A stretch of 38,401 nt of DNA, from contig JAKAAX010000019.1 in the NCBI GenBank assembly GCA_021802125.1, positions 1-38,401 on the forward strand, written 5' to 3'. Both the position numbers and the translations under genes were made by a program. The notes beneath the pieces were generated by a model, which searched no databases, was not told the DNA's origin, and was given only the letters and a program-made list of their open reading frames with translations. Every line of letters begins with the position of its first letter. Positions within the stretch are counted from its first letter, which is position 1. This document shows positions 1 to 7,838 of the stretch, one piece after another. The stretch comes from Thermoplasmata archaeon (lineage in GTDB: Archaea; Thermoplasmatota; Thermoplasmata; Lutacidiplasmatales; UBA184).

Positions 1-274
1 GGACGTCCGGATTGGCCGAGAGGTGCCAGACGAACTCGACCCCCTGGAAGTGCTTCTCGATCTCGGCGAGGTCCGTGACGTCGGTCCGGACCACCTCGAC
101 CTGGGGGTCCTCCCGGACCGGGGCCAGGTTCTCGAGCTTACCGGAGGAGAGGTTGTCGAGGACCCGGACCGACCAGCCCTTCTTCCGGAGGGCGACGACC
201 AGGTGCGCGCCGATACCCCCGGCCCCCCCGGTCACGAGGGCCCATCTGGCCGCGCCCCGAGAGGTCCCCGTCAT
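1..274 (-). CDS. NAD-dependent epimerase/dehydratase, N-terminal part (cut by window edge)
   Basis: The gene runs off the left edge, so only about 91 N-terminal residues are present. The start is the ATG read from 274 on the minus strand. Residues 13-22 read LVTGGAGGIG, the glycine-rich NAD(P)-binding turn of extended short-chain dehydrogenases. It is followed by VRVLDNLSSG, the usual second strand of UDP-glucose 4-epimerase-like enzymes, and later by VWHLSANPDV, matching the conserved HLAA region. The family interconverts or dehydrates nucleotide sugars for surface polysaccharides or glycans. The substrate cannot be told from this fragment. It is divergent from the gene at 375 and appears to share its promoter region. 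Confidence 0.85.
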   Translation of the reverse strand, partial: MTGTSRGAARWALVTGGAGGIGAHLVVALRKKGWSVRVLDNLSSGKLENLAPVREDPQVEVVRTDVTDLAEIEKHFQGVEFVWHLSANPDV

Positions 275-312
275 GGTCCGACGCTCGCCTCGAGCTCCTT
301 CCGCCCTACGCC

Positions 313-323
313 AGCCATATAAC
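313..323. promoter_or_regulatory. TATA-like box, probably used in both directions
   Basis: An AT-rich island, gccatataacc, stands out in a GC-rich intergenic space. Read rightward, a start point about 26 bp downstream falls near 345, at or before the small gene. Read leftward it falls near 292, giving the epimerase a leader of about 18 nt. Position and sequence are seen; promoter function is inferred. Confidence 0.5.
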
Positions 324-374
324 CCTTGGTGCAGATAATTGTCGATGCTTTCCCAAGGGGTCGGTGCCGGTCAA

Positions 375-599
375 ATGCGAACGTATGTTCGGATGATCTT
401 CAGTTCGGAGGGCGCGAACCCCGAGGAGGTCGTGAAGCTCATGCGACAGCTCGGGTTCGAGGAGTCGATGGGAATGCACGACTTCGTGTACAAGTGGAAG
501 AACCGTGCCTCGCTGGACGAGGTGCTCCACCTGGTCTCGGACATGCACGGTCGGATGAAGGGTCTCCAGGTCAACTACGAGGTCACGACGATCTCCTAG
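375..599 (+). CDS. Small conserved archaeal protein of unknown function
   Basis: This protein of about 74 residues begins MRTYVRMIFSSEGANPEEVV. It looks like a compact alpha/beta fold: an N-terminal strand, a helix containing EEVVKLMRQLGF, a central DFVYKW strand, a second helix and a final strand LQVNYEVTTI. I recall similar short proteins from other archaea but no assigned function. Two starts are possible. ATG 345 would sit at the predicted transcription start (leaderless). ATG 375, chosen here, begins at the strand expected of the fold and has GGTG eight bases before it. The next gene begins about 70 nt downstream with its own ribosome-binding site, so the two may be cotranscribed. Confidence 0.7.
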   Translation: MRTYVRMIFSSEGANPEEVVKLMRQLGFEESMGMHDFVYKWKNRASLDEVLHLVSDMHGRMKGLQVNYEVTTIS

Positions 600-668
600 T
601 TGCGCCGCCTGCGCCCGCAAGGGCCGAGCGAGAGGGACCGCGCCAGAGGAGGAGGTGAAGCCACCGCT

Positions 669-1085
669 GTGACCCCGCCCCAGGACTCGTCCGTGCGCGA
701 GCTCGAGGAGTCGATACTCCTCCATCTCCTCGCGCATCGCGGCCACCAGGTCCGCTTCGAGGCGGACCGGGCGGTTACCGAGTTCGGGATCCTGCGGGCC
801 TTCGAGGCGCGGGGGCTGGTGGTGCGAAGGGCGCTCGCGGACCTCGAGAGCAACCGGTGGGTGGTCCGTCGCATGCAGTACGTGGTCGGCTACAGCGAGC
901 CGAAGGTGGTCTACACGTTGACCCCGATCGGGCACCAGAGAGCCCAGACCCTCCTCTCCGAGGAGTCCCAGACCGTGGGCAACGGCGACGGCCGCGTGGG
1001 CGGCGGCGCCGGCTCCGATGGCTCGGGGAGCGAAGGGATCCGCCCAGGCCCCGAGGACGGAAGCGGACAGAGGATCCTCCAGTGA
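669..1085 (+). CDS. Winged helix-turn-helix protein
   Basis: This is a 138-residue protein. GTG 669 is chosen because GGAGGTG lies about 9 nt before it at 651-657. Residues 10-100 look like a winged helix: LEESILLHLLAHRGHQVRF, then a helix pair around EFGILRAFEARGLVVRRALADLE, then a wing YVVGYSEPKVVYTLTPIG. The pattern 'GLV…ALADLESNRWV…YTLTPIGHQRA' is typical of archaeal PadR/MarR-like DNA-binding proteins. The last 30 residues are Gly/Ser-rich and probably disordered. The stop overlaps the GTG of the acetyltransferase by 4 bp, so the two are translationally coupled. It may regulate its own operon, but the target is unknown. Confidence 0.7.
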   Translation: MTPPQDSSVRELEESILLHLLAHRGHQVRFEADRAVTEFGILRAFEARGLVVRRALADLESNRWVVRRMQYVVGYSEPKVVYTLTPIGHQRAQTLLSEESQTVGNGDGRVGGGAGSDGSGSEGIRPGPEDGSGQRILQ

Positions 1086-1762
1086 CCCCGGCCCGTCGTG
1101 GCCCCTCTTCGGCGCGGGGAGCTCTTCCCTCGGGAACATCCGGTGGGACCGCACCCTCGGGCGCGCCCGGCGCGGGACCCGTCGGTCACCTGCGGGGAGC
1201 CCGGGTCTCCCTTCGCCCTCCGGCGCCCGAGGACCTCCCGCTCCTTTTCCGGTGGCTGAACGACCCCGACGCGATCGCCCCCTGGGACCGGTTCGAGGTG
1301 GACAGCTTCGAGTCCCTCCAGAACGCCCTGCGCGACGCGCCGGGCGACCCGCTATCCCTCGCACCCCGCTTCCTGCTTCGGCGAGCCTCCGACGACCGTC
1401 CGATCGGCGTGGTGGGCTACTTCAACTCCTACACGGCGCTCGACACGGTCGACGTGTGGTACGCGATCTGCCTCCCGGAGGAGAGGGGCAAGGGGTACGG
1501 GAGCGAGGCCGTCCAGCTGCTCGCGGACTACGTCTTCTCCCACCGGAACGTCGAGCGCGTCGGAGCGACGAGCGACGTGGAGAACCCGGCGTCCTGGAAG
1601 CTGCTGGAACGCCTGGGGTTCCGGCGCGAAGGGACCCTTCGTCGGGCCCTCTTCCATCACGGAGGGTGGCACGACGTGGCCATCTACGGCCTCACGCGGG
1701 AGGAGTGGCGGACGCTCCGTCACCCGGACCGGAAGGGCCTTCGGGAGCCAGCGAAAAGCTGA
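1082..1762 (+). CDS. GNAT-family N-acetyltransferase (RimJ/RimL type)
   Basis: This is a 226-residue protein. The GTG start at 1082 overlaps the upstream stop (GTGA), and the first 38 residues are a Gly/Ser/Pro-rich tail before the domain begins at VSLRPPAPEDLPLLFRWLND, a typical RimJ/RimL opening. The acetyl-CoA pyrophosphate-binding turn is ERGKGYGSEAV at 134-143. ENPASWKLLERLGFRREG and a YGLTREEW ending complete the fold. The family acetylates protein N-termini or small amines; the substrate here cannot be deduced. Its 3' end overlaps the convergent alaX gene by 71 bp. Confidence 0.85.
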   Translation: MTPARRGPSSARGALPSGTSGGTAPSGAPGAGPVGHLRGARVSLRPPAPEDLPLLFRWLNDPDAIAPWDRFEVDSFESLQNALRDAPGDPLSLAPRFLLRRASDDRPIGVVGYFNSYTALDTVDVWYAICLPEERGKGYGSEAVQLLADYVFSHRNVERVGATSDVENPASWKLLERLGFRREGTLRRALFHHGGWHDVAIYGLTREEWRTLRHPDRKGLREPAKS

Positions 1763-2480
1763 CCCGCACCCCCCCAAGGGGCAGGAGAAGCGCGGGAGCG
1801 AGCTGGACCGGCCGAACCTCGATCGTGTCCCGCAGGTGGGTGCCCCCGCAGGGGGCGAGGTCCGCCTCGCCGATGGTGATGAGACGGACCCGATCGACCC
1901 CTGGAGGGAGCTTTCCGGTCCCCGAGCGATTGGGGATCTTCTCGAACTCCTCCCGGGTCACGAAGGAGACCCGTACCGGGACGTGACGGGTGAAGAACTC
2001 CTCGTTCGCCTCCTTCCCGAGCGCTTCGAGGGCCCCCTCCGGGAGCGGGCGCTCCAGGTCGAACTGACCCCCCTTCGCGGAGACCTGCGCCTTCTCCGTG
2101 CGGAGCCCGAAGCGGCGGTAGGCGAGGGCCGAGAGGAGGTGCTGAGCGGTGTGGGAGCGCATGTGGGCGTGCCGTCGGGGCCAGTTGATCTCTCCGACGA
2201 CCCGCATGCCCCGCTGCACGGAGGAGGCCCCCTTCCTGGCCAGTCGGTGGAGCGTCGCCCCGCCCTGATGGCCCACGTCCACGACGTCGACCGTGGAGCC
2301 GTTCGGTAGCCGGAGGGTTCCCTGGTCGCACGGCTGGCCCCCGCCGGTAGGGTAGAAGAGGGACTCGGAGAGGACCACCCCTCCGGGAGGGACCGAGACC
2401 ACCTCGGCCTCGAACCGGGTCTCGTAGCCGGCGTCGAGGCTCGTGAGGTACCGGGGCTCGGGGGGATGTTCCGGGGACAC
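1692..2480 (-). CDS. alaX: AlaX-type alanyl-tRNA editing hydrolase
   Basis: This 262-residue free-standing editing domain is related to the second half of alanyl-tRNA synthetase. It hydrolyses Ser- or Gly-tRNA(Ala) made in error. The zinc ligands are visible: HTAQH gives His110 and His114, and CGGTH gives Cys211 and His215. The N-terminal barrel contains FYPTGGGQPCDQG at 42-54, the conserved AlaX/AlaRS C-Ala-adjacent signature. The size fits the medium AlaX-M class, without the C-terminal dimerisation domain of AlaX-L. The GTG start has no clear ribosome-binding site, but a TATA-like box 24 bp upstream predicts a leaderless message. The C-terminal 12 residues are low complexity and lie in the 71-bp overlap with the acetyltransferase gene. 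Confidence 0.93.
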   Translation of the reverse strand: MSPEHPPEPRYLTSLDAGYETRFEAEVVSVPPGGVVLSESLFYPTGGGQPCDQGTLRLPNGSTVDVVDVGHQGGATLHRLARKGASSVQRGMRVVGEINWPRRHAHMRSHTAQHLLSALAYRRFGLRTEKAQVSAKGGQFDLERPLPEGALEALGKEANEEFFTRHVPVRVSFVTREEFEKIPNRSGTGKLPPGVDRVRLITIGEADLAPCGGTHLRDTIEVRPVQLAPALLLPLGGVRVSFSLAPEGPSGPGDGASATPPA

Positions 2481-2499
2481 GACCGGTCAGGTCAGAGGG

Positions 2500-2508
2500 G
2501 ATAGAAAG
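2500..2508 (-). promoter_or_regulatory. TATA-like box of alaX (leaderless start)
   Basis: On the minus strand this reads ctttctatc. Its centre is about 24-26 bp before GTG 2480, the spacing expected if transcription starts on the start codon. The alaX start lacks a ribosome-binding site, in agreement with this. Confidence 0.4.
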
Positions 2509-2636
2509 CCGCCGTCGACCTGCTCCTCCGACCTCGTCCTGGCTCGGGTCAGGGGGGGAGGTGTGCCCCGGGACCCTACGCTTTCTCCCCCGCGGGCCCG
2601 GTTTTCGGTGCCCGGAAACCCACGCGACACTCGTAA

Positions 2637-2646
2637 GCTAAATACG
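2637..2646 (+). promoter_or_regulatory. TATA-like box of korAB
   Basis: The sequence agctaaatac is the most AT-rich stretch between alaX and korA. A start point 26 bp downstream would be near 2668, leaving a leader of about 20 nt that contains TGAGGA (2673-2678) before ATG 2688. Confidence 0.5.
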
Positions 2647-2687
2647 GCCCCTTTACTCACAAAGCCCCCGTCTGAGGAACATCCTCC

Positions 2688-4508
2688 ATGGCCACCACTC
2701 CCGCCACTTCCACGGCCCCCGTCCAGTCCCCCGTCCCCACCGAACGCGTAGGGCCCCCGTCCCGGCCGACCGCTCCCCTGCGCGACATCTCCATCATGAT
2801 CGGTGGCCAAGGGGGCGACGGCACCCTCACGGTCTCTGACCTCCTGGGGCGCTACTTCCACGCCCGGGGTCTCTACATCTACACGGCGCGCGCAGTCCTC
2901 TCCCGTATCCGGGGGGGGCACGCGGACGCCTCCACCCGGGCCCATGTGGAGCCGGTGTGGGCCCAGAAGCCCGTCCAGGACGTGCTCGTCGCCTTCGACG
3001 ACGACGCTGTCAAGGTCGGGCTGAAGGAGCTCGACCCCCACGGGTTCGTCCTGGCCGACCAGGGCTCGGTCAAGACCGAGGGGGCCAACATCTACCACCT
3101 CCCGCTCTCCATCACCGCGGCCAGCAAGGTGGGCAACGGGCTGTACAAGAACACCGTAGCCTACGGGGCCCTCTCCGCGCTGCTCGGGTTCGACGTGGCC
3201 GCCGCGCGCGGGGTCATCGAGAAGCGCTTCGGACGCCGGGGCGGGGACGCCCTGAACTTCAACCTCAAGGCCTTCGACCTCGGCCGTGAGCTGGTCAAGG
3301 AGGCGGGACTGCCCGCGCCGCTCTTCACCGTGGCGGCGGGGAGCGCGAAGGACCACATCCTGATCTCGGGGAACCAGGCCTGCGCGCTGGGCTTCGTGGT
3401 CGGCGGAGGCCGCTTCTTCTCCGGGTACCCCATCACGCCCGCGACCTCGATCATGGAGAACCTGGACAAGATGCTCCCGCAGTTCGACGGGATCGTCCGC
3501 CAGGTGGAGGACGAGCTCGGTGCGATCAACATGGCCATCGGCGCCGCCTACGTCGGTGCTCGCGCGATGACCGCCACGAGCGGTCCCGGGCTCTCCTTGA
3601 TGACGGAGGCCATGGGGCATGCGGGCGAAGCGGAAGTGCCGCTCGTCATCGTCGACTGTCAGCGTGTCGGTCCGTCCACCGGGGAGCCCACCCGGCACGA
3701 GCAGAGCGACCTGCTCTTCGTCGTCTTCGCCTCCCACGGCGAGTTCCCGCGCTTCGTCCTGGCGCCGGGGTACGCCTCCGACGTCTTCGAGATCACGGTC
3801 CAGGCCGTGAACCTCGCGGAGAAGTGGCAGATCCCCGTCTTCATCATGCTCGACAACGACGAGAGCGAGAACACCCAGACCACCCCCGGGTTCGACCTCT
3901 CGAAGGTGCACATCGACCGGGGCAAGCTGCTCCGCCAGGAGGAGCTGGACAAGATGCCGGCCTACAAGCGGTACGAGTTCACCTCGGACGGCATCTCTCC
4001 CCGCTCGGTCCCCGGCATGAAGGGCGGCGTCAGCCAGACCACCGGGAACGAGCACGACGAGTGGGGTCACGTCTCCGTGAACCCCGAGAACCGCCGCAAG
4101 ATGATGGCGAAGCGGATGAACCGGCTCGAGCTCGCGAAGCAGGACCTCCCCGCTCCCCACCTTTGGGGCGACGAGAAGGCCCGCATCGGGTTCATCGGCT
4201 TCGGTTCCACCTACGGCGCGATCCGCGAGGCCCAGCGGGACCTCAAGGAGAAGGGCGTCCCCACCCGCTTCTTCCAGGCACGAACGCTCTGGCCCGTCCC
4301 GAAGGAGGCGCTCGCGACCTTCCTCGAGGGGCTCGACGTGGCGTTCGTCGTCGAGCACAACTACACCGGGCAGTTCGCCCGGCTCATCCGGCAGGAGATG
4401 CCCGAAGCGGCGTCGAAGCTCCGCTCGCTCGTGAGGTACGACGGCCTCGCCTTCCGTTCCCCCGACCTGGTCCACCCGGTGGAGGAGTTCCGTGCCCGAA
4501 GTGGTTAA
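2688..4508 (+). CDS. korA: 2-oxoacid:ferredoxin oxidoreductase, fused gamma-alpha subunit
   Basis: This 606-residue subunit oxidatively decarboxylates a 2-oxoacid to an acyl-CoA with ferredoxin as electron acceptor, together with the beta subunit downstream. Residues 1-30 are a Pro/Thr-rich extension. The gamma domain follows (ISIMIGGQGGDGTLT at 34-48, SRIRGGHAD at 72-80), with the alpha domain from about 225 (SGYPITPATSI at 245-255, then ATSGPGLSLMTEAMGHAGEA). The gamma-alpha order with a separate beta subunit, and the YPITP motif, match the two-subunit archaeal enzymes of the Kor/OFOR group. Substrate range (2-oxoglutarate versus pyruvate) is not fixed by these features. The last 17 nt overlap korB. 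Confidence 0.93.
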   Translation: MATTPATSTAPVQSPVPTERVGPPSRPTAPLRDISIMIGGQGGDGTLTVSDLLGRYFHARGLYIYTARAVLSRIRGGHADASTRAHVEPVWAQKPVQDVLVAFDDDAVKVGLKELDPHGFVLADQGSVKTEGANIYHLPLSITAASKVGNGLYKNTVAYGALSALLGFDVAAARGVIEKRFGRRGGDALNFNLKAFDLGRELVKEAGLPAPLFTVAAGSAKDHILISGNQACALGFVVGGGRFFSGYPITPATSIMENLDKMLPQFDGIVRQVEDELGAINMAIGAAYVGARAMTATSGPGLSLMTEAMGHAGEAEVPLVIVDCQRVGPSTGEPTRHEQSDLLFVVFASHGEFPRFVLAPGYASDVFEITVQAVNLAEKWQIPVFIMLDNDESENTQTTPGFDLSKVHIDRGKLLRQEELDKMPAYKRYEFTSDGISPRSVPGMKGGVSQTTGNEHDEWGHVSVNPENRRKMMAKRMNRLELAKQDLPAPHLWGDEKARIGFIGFGSTYGAIREAQRDLKEKGVPTRFFQARTLWPVPKEALATFLEGLDVAFVVEHNYTGQFARLIRQEMPEAASKLRSLVRYDGLAFRSPDLVHPVEEFRARSG

Positions 4509-5364
4509 ACCCATCCCGTCGACGTGGTGCCCTGGCTGCGGCGACTTCGGCGTGATGGCCGCGCTCAAGAACTCGCTCAAGGCCCTCAGCGTCCCGACGG
4601 AGGAGACCGTCATCGTCGGAGGGATCGGCTGCTCGGGAGGGATCCACAACTTCCTCGACGGCTACGGCTTCCACTCGCTGCACGGTCGGCTCCTGCCCAC
4701 CGCGTTGGGGGCGAAGCTCGCGAACCCCAAGCTCACCGTGATCGCGGTGGGCGGCGACGGCGACGGCTACGCCATCGGCATGGGCCACTTCATCCACTCG
4801 CTGAAGAAGAACGTGGACATCACCTACATCGTGATGAACAACGAGACCTACGGTCTCACCAAGGGCCAGCCTTCGCCCACGGCGAAGGTCGGGTTCCATG
4901 GGAACCTCGAGGGCCCCTTCGACGCGGTTTTGACCGCGCTCTCCGTCTCCTCGGCGGGCTACATCGCCCGCGGGTTCTCCGGCGCCCCGCGCGAGGCCGC
5001 GCAGTACATCACCGAGGCGATCCGGTACAACAAGGAGCGAAGGGGGTTCGCCTTCGTCGAGATCCTCTCGCCCTGCGTCACCTACAACGACACCTACCAG
5101 CTCTGGCGGCAGCAGGTGGAGAGCGTCGAGAAGATCGAGGGGTACGACAAGAGCGACCGGGCGAAGGCCTTCTCCACCGTCCTCCAGGTCAAGGAGCGCG
5201 GGAAGATCCCCGTGGGACAGATCTTCCGGGTGGCGGACGACAAGGGCGCCCCCGCCCTCGACAAGACGCTGCTCCCGATGGTCGAGCGCTCCCCCGCCTC
5301 GGCGGACATCTCGCTCGAGCACAACCTGCCGAAGTACCAGAAGCTCCTGGCCTCCCTCGGGTAG
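4492..5364 (+). CDS. korB: 2-oxoacid:ferredoxin oxidoreductase, beta subunit
   Basis: This 290-residue protein carries thiamine diphosphate and the [4Fe-4S] cluster. The cluster cysteines are visible as WCPGCG (Cys13, Cys16), GGIGCSGG and ILSPCVTYND. The thiamine diphosphate-binding segment GGDGDGYAIGMGHF is followed by NNETYGLTKGQPSPT, both standard for this family. The GTG start at 4492 has GGAGGAG just upstream inside korA, and the 17-nt overlap implies coupled translation and a 1:1 complex. Length is normal for a beta subunit without a ferredoxin domain. No ferredoxin gene is adjacent. Confidence 0.95.
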   Translation: MPEVVKPIPSTWCPGCGDFGVMAALKNSLKALSVPTEETVIVGGIGCSGGIHNFLDGYGFHSLHGRLLPTALGAKLANPKLTVIAVGGDGDGYAIGMGHFIHSLKKNVDITYIVMNNETYGLTKGQPSPTAKVGFHGNLEGPFDAVLTALSVSSAGYIARGFSGAPREAAQYITEAIRYNKERRGFAFVEILSPCVTYNDTYQLWRQQVESVEKIEGYDKSDRAKAFSTVLQVKERGKIPVGQIFRVADDKGAPALDKTLLPMVERSPASADISLEHNLPKYQKLLASLG

Positions 5365-5406
5365 GAGCGCGGGGGCCCTTCCCCCCCTCCTCCCCCGGTC
5401 CCGGGA

Positions 5407-6201
5407 TCAGGTCGCGGGCTCGGCCCGTCCGTTCCTCGTGCTCCGCTTCGGCCTCTGGAGCTTCTCGAGGACGAGCGAGACCCTGCGGTTGGCCTCGGTC
5501 GTGACGATGTCGCGGTCCCCGGGCTGCCGGATGAACAGGGTGAGGGTGAGGTCGGAGGTGAGGGGGTTCCGGGCGCGGCCGGAGAGGAGCGGGGGGAACC
5601 GCGGGTCCAGGCGCGAGCGGAGCTTCGAGAGGCTCTTCCGGACCTCGCTCTCGAACTCGGCCAGGTTGATCCCGCTGGTCACGGAGATGGGGATCGCGAC
5701 CTCCTTCCAGGCCTGCGGGGTGGTGTTGACGACCACCTGTCCCATGAACATGCGGTTCGGGATCGAGACCAGCTGGTCCTTCTCGGTGAGCAGCAGCGTG
5801 GTCATGGGGTTGATCTCGATGACCTTCCCCTCGTGCTCCCCCACCCTCACCGCGTCGCCGATCTTGAACGGGATGTAGACGTCCGAGAAGTACTTCGCCC
5901 CGGCGTTCTCGAGCGCCTCGCGGCAGGCGATGACCGCCGCGACGCCCGCGAGCCCGACGACCAGGAGGAGGATGTCGGTGCTGACGCCGATCTCCTGCAC
6001 CGCCAGCACGATCCCCACGACCCAGATCAGCACCGAGGCGAACCGGCTGCCGCTGGCGGCGACGTGGGGCATGCTCTCGGACATGACCGACCGGATGAGG
6101 CGGTTCACGGTGCGGGCGAGGGCCCAGGTCACGACCAGGATGATGCCGGCGTAGAGGAACGGGAGCGCGGGCCCGAGCGGCGTCAGGTTCGGCCAGATCA
6201 T
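5407..6201 (-). CDS. Small MscS-family mechanosensitive channel
   Basis: This 264-residue membrane protein has hydrophobic segments at about 10-30, 53-72 and 74-97. The third carries VVGLAGVAAVIACREALEN, the Gly/Ala-rich pore helix of MscS, and is followed by YIPFKIGDAVRVGEHEGKVIEI, the beta domain with its typical FKIGD motif, and by SIPNRMFMGQVVVN. The family opens under membrane tension to release solutes on osmotic downshock. The ATG overlaps the stop of the upstream glycosyltransferase by 4 bp, so the pair is coupled. If that enzyme makes a compatible solute such as trehalose, the pairing would join solute synthesis and release; this is inference. Confidence 0.9.
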   Translation of the reverse strand: MIWPNLTPLGPALPFLYAGIILVVTWALARTVNRLIRSVMSESMPHVAASGSRFASVLIWVVGIVLAVQEIGVSTDILLLVVGLAGVAAVIACREALENAGAKYFSDVYIPFKIGDAVRVGEHEGKVIEINPMTTLLLTEKDQLVSIPNRMFMGQVVVNTTPQAWKEVAIPISVTSGINLAEFESEVRKSLSKLRSRLDPRFPPLLSGRARNPLTSDLTLTLFIRQPGDRDIVTTEANRRVSLVLEKLQRPKRSTRNGRAEPAT

Positions 6202-7577
6202 GGTCCCACGACCTCCCGGATCATGGCGACCTCTTCTCCGGCAGCGGCGTCGAGCAGGCAGGGGCTCGCGGCGCGGTACCCTTCCTCGGCGAGGCGGTGG
6301 CGCAGCTCCCCCGGGTCATCCAGGAGGAGGTGGAGGTCCTGCGCGAGGGAGGCCACCTTCGTCGGGTCGAAGACCAGGCCGTTCTTCCCCGGATGAAGGA
6401 GCTCCGTGATGCCCGCCCGGTCGGAGACGACGGTCGCGCGTCGGTGCAGCCAGCTTTCCACGACCACGAGCCCGAACCCCTCCCGGTGAGAGGGGAGGAC
6501 GGTGAAAAGGCTGCGCTCGTAGAGCGCGTCCAGCTCCGGCTGGGTCACGTGCCCGGTCAGCACCACCCGGCCCTCAAGCCCAAGGTCCTTGATCATCTGT
6601 TCGAGGCCCGCGCGCCAGGCCTCCCCCTTCGTTAGCGCGAGGCCCGCCCGCGAGCTCGAGAAGCTTCCGTTCCCCACGAGCAAGAGCTTGGCCCGGGGGA
6701 AACTGGAGGCAAGTGTGGCGAAGGCCTGGATGGCCACGTCCTGGCCCTTCATCGGGTCCATGCGCCCGACGACGAGGATGACCTGGTCCTTCGGGTGAAT
6801 CCCCCACTTCGCGCAGACGGCCTGCGCCTCCTTCGGCGAAGGGAAGGTGTAGTCCTTGGGGTCAACATAGGGGAACATGCGTTTCGCCGGCCCCTTGTAG
6901 CCGAAGTCGCGCAGGGCCCTCAGGTACCGGTCCGTGCTCATGATGACCATGTCGTAGTGCCGGAGGTACTCCTCGAAGGTCGCCCGCCAGTCGGGAGGGA
7001 TCATCCCCTTCTCGAAGGGGATGTGCCACCGGAAGATCTTCGGCTTCGCACGGCTGAGCATCGACCCCACAGGTAGCTGTTGGAAGTCGTGGACGTAGTA
7101 GACGTCGAAGTCGTTCGCCTCGTCCAGGCGGCGGAGGAGTTCGGCCGTGGCCCGGTTGTAGTACGCGAACTCGGAGAAGTCCGCGGTCCAGAGCAGCTCG
7201 TCCGGACCCTTCGTGGTGCGCGTGCCGTGGGCGACACGCCACACCGCTTCCTTGATCGTGCCGTACCCCGCCATCCTGAGCCGGGACATCTCGACGTTGT
7301 GAAGGACCAGCCCATCGTACCGGACGCTCTTCGGGCCCTTCGCGTTCAGCGAGACCCAGTGAGGGTCTCGGATGGCGCCCATCTCGCCAAGGCGGCGGAC
7401 GAGCGGGAGCACCATCCGCGTCACGCCCCCGGGGGAGACGCGGTAGTCCGTCCCTTCGTGGTAGCTACCGAGGTCGAGGGGCCGGTCGTCCCGGCCGACG
7501 GTTCTGGCCAGGCCCTGGTCCAGGTACTGAAGGAGCGGGGTCTGGGTGTTGATGCACACCCTCCACGCCTCGCTCAT
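6198..7577 (-). CDS. GT4-family glycosyltransferase, possibly trehalose-synthase-like (TreT)
   Basis: This 459-residue protein has a GT-B fold. The N-terminal half contains YYVHDFQQLPVG and IFRWHIPFEKGMIP, which resemble the acceptor-side motifs of archaeal trehalose glycosyltransferring synthases. The C-terminal half has the GT4 signature: VGRMDPMKGQDVAIQAF, LLLVGNGSF, and EGFGLVVVE with the two catalytic-region glutamates (EX7E). Family membership is firm, but the trehalose assignment is only a suggestion from motif resemblance. Start ATG 7577 has GAGGGGATC upstream. It is the first gene of a two-gene operon with the MscS channel. Confidence 0.82.
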   Translation of the reverse strand: MSEAWRVCINTQTPLLQYLDQGLARTVGRDDRPLDLGSYHEGTDYRVSPGGVTRMVLPLVRRLGEMGAIRDPHWVSLNAKGPKSVRYDGLVLHNVEMSRLRMAGYGTIKEAVWRVAHGTRTTKGPDELLWTADFSEFAYYNRATAELLRRLDEANDFDVYYVHDFQQLPVGSMLSRAKPKIFRWHIPFEKGMIPPDWRATFEEYLRHYDMVIMSTDRYLRALRDFGYKGPAKRMFPYVDPKDYTFPSPKEAQAVCAKWGIHPKDQVILVVGRMDPMKGQDVAIQAFATLASSFPRAKLLLVGNGSFSSSRAGLALTKGEAWRAGLEQMIKDLGLEGRVVLTGHVTQPELDALYERSLFTVLPSHREGFGLVVVESWLHRRATVVSDRAGITELLHPGKNGLVFDPTKVASLAQDLHLLLDDPGELRHRLAEEGYRAASPCLLDAAAGEEVAMIREVVGP

Positions 7578-7838
7578 GCTTCAGATCCCCTCGAACCCCA
7601 AAGGCGCTCCAGAAGGGCACACTTTCCCTATCGACCCATGGATGGTAAACTCTTCCGTGAAGCGGCACACGCTCGAGGGACGCCTGAGAAACGGGGAAGA
7701 TCCGTACGCGAGCGTGCGTTCGTCGGTCATCGGGGCCCGTCGCGCTGCGCAAGCTCTCGCGGCTCACCGGGGGGACGGGCGGGAAAGCCTACGTAATCCC
7801 CTCGCGTGGGACCCGGCGACACCGCGGGAGGGGAGAGG
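7578..7838. other. Divergent intergenic region between the glycosyltransferase and tiaS
   Basis: About 260 bp separate the two divergent genes. Short open frames cross it in several directions, but none has a convincing start with ribosome-binding site or a recognisable protein. A weak AT-rich patch (gatggtaaactc, 7631-7642) and the sequence ctacgtaatcc (7790-7800) are the only promoter-like spots. No repeat or RNA gene was seen. Confidence 0.5.

Noticed and set aside
320..332. Half-site CTGCACCAAG (minus strand) near the epimerase promoter as a fourth copy of the 33-bp element
   Set aside because: Only the GCACCA core matches; TTCGG and the second GC[AG]CCAAAA are missing, and it overlaps an ordinary TATA box.
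2487..4649. 720-codon open frame antisense to korA
   Set aside because: It is the mirror of a well-matched korA frame; its translation is rich in Arg, Gly, Asp and Val without domain structure, as expected for an antisense shadow in GC-rich DNA.
7637..7796. Small gene beginning ATG 7637 before tiaS
   Set aside because: There is no ribosome-binding site, the composition is Arg/Gly-rich as in shadow frames, and competing frames of equal length cover the same DNA.
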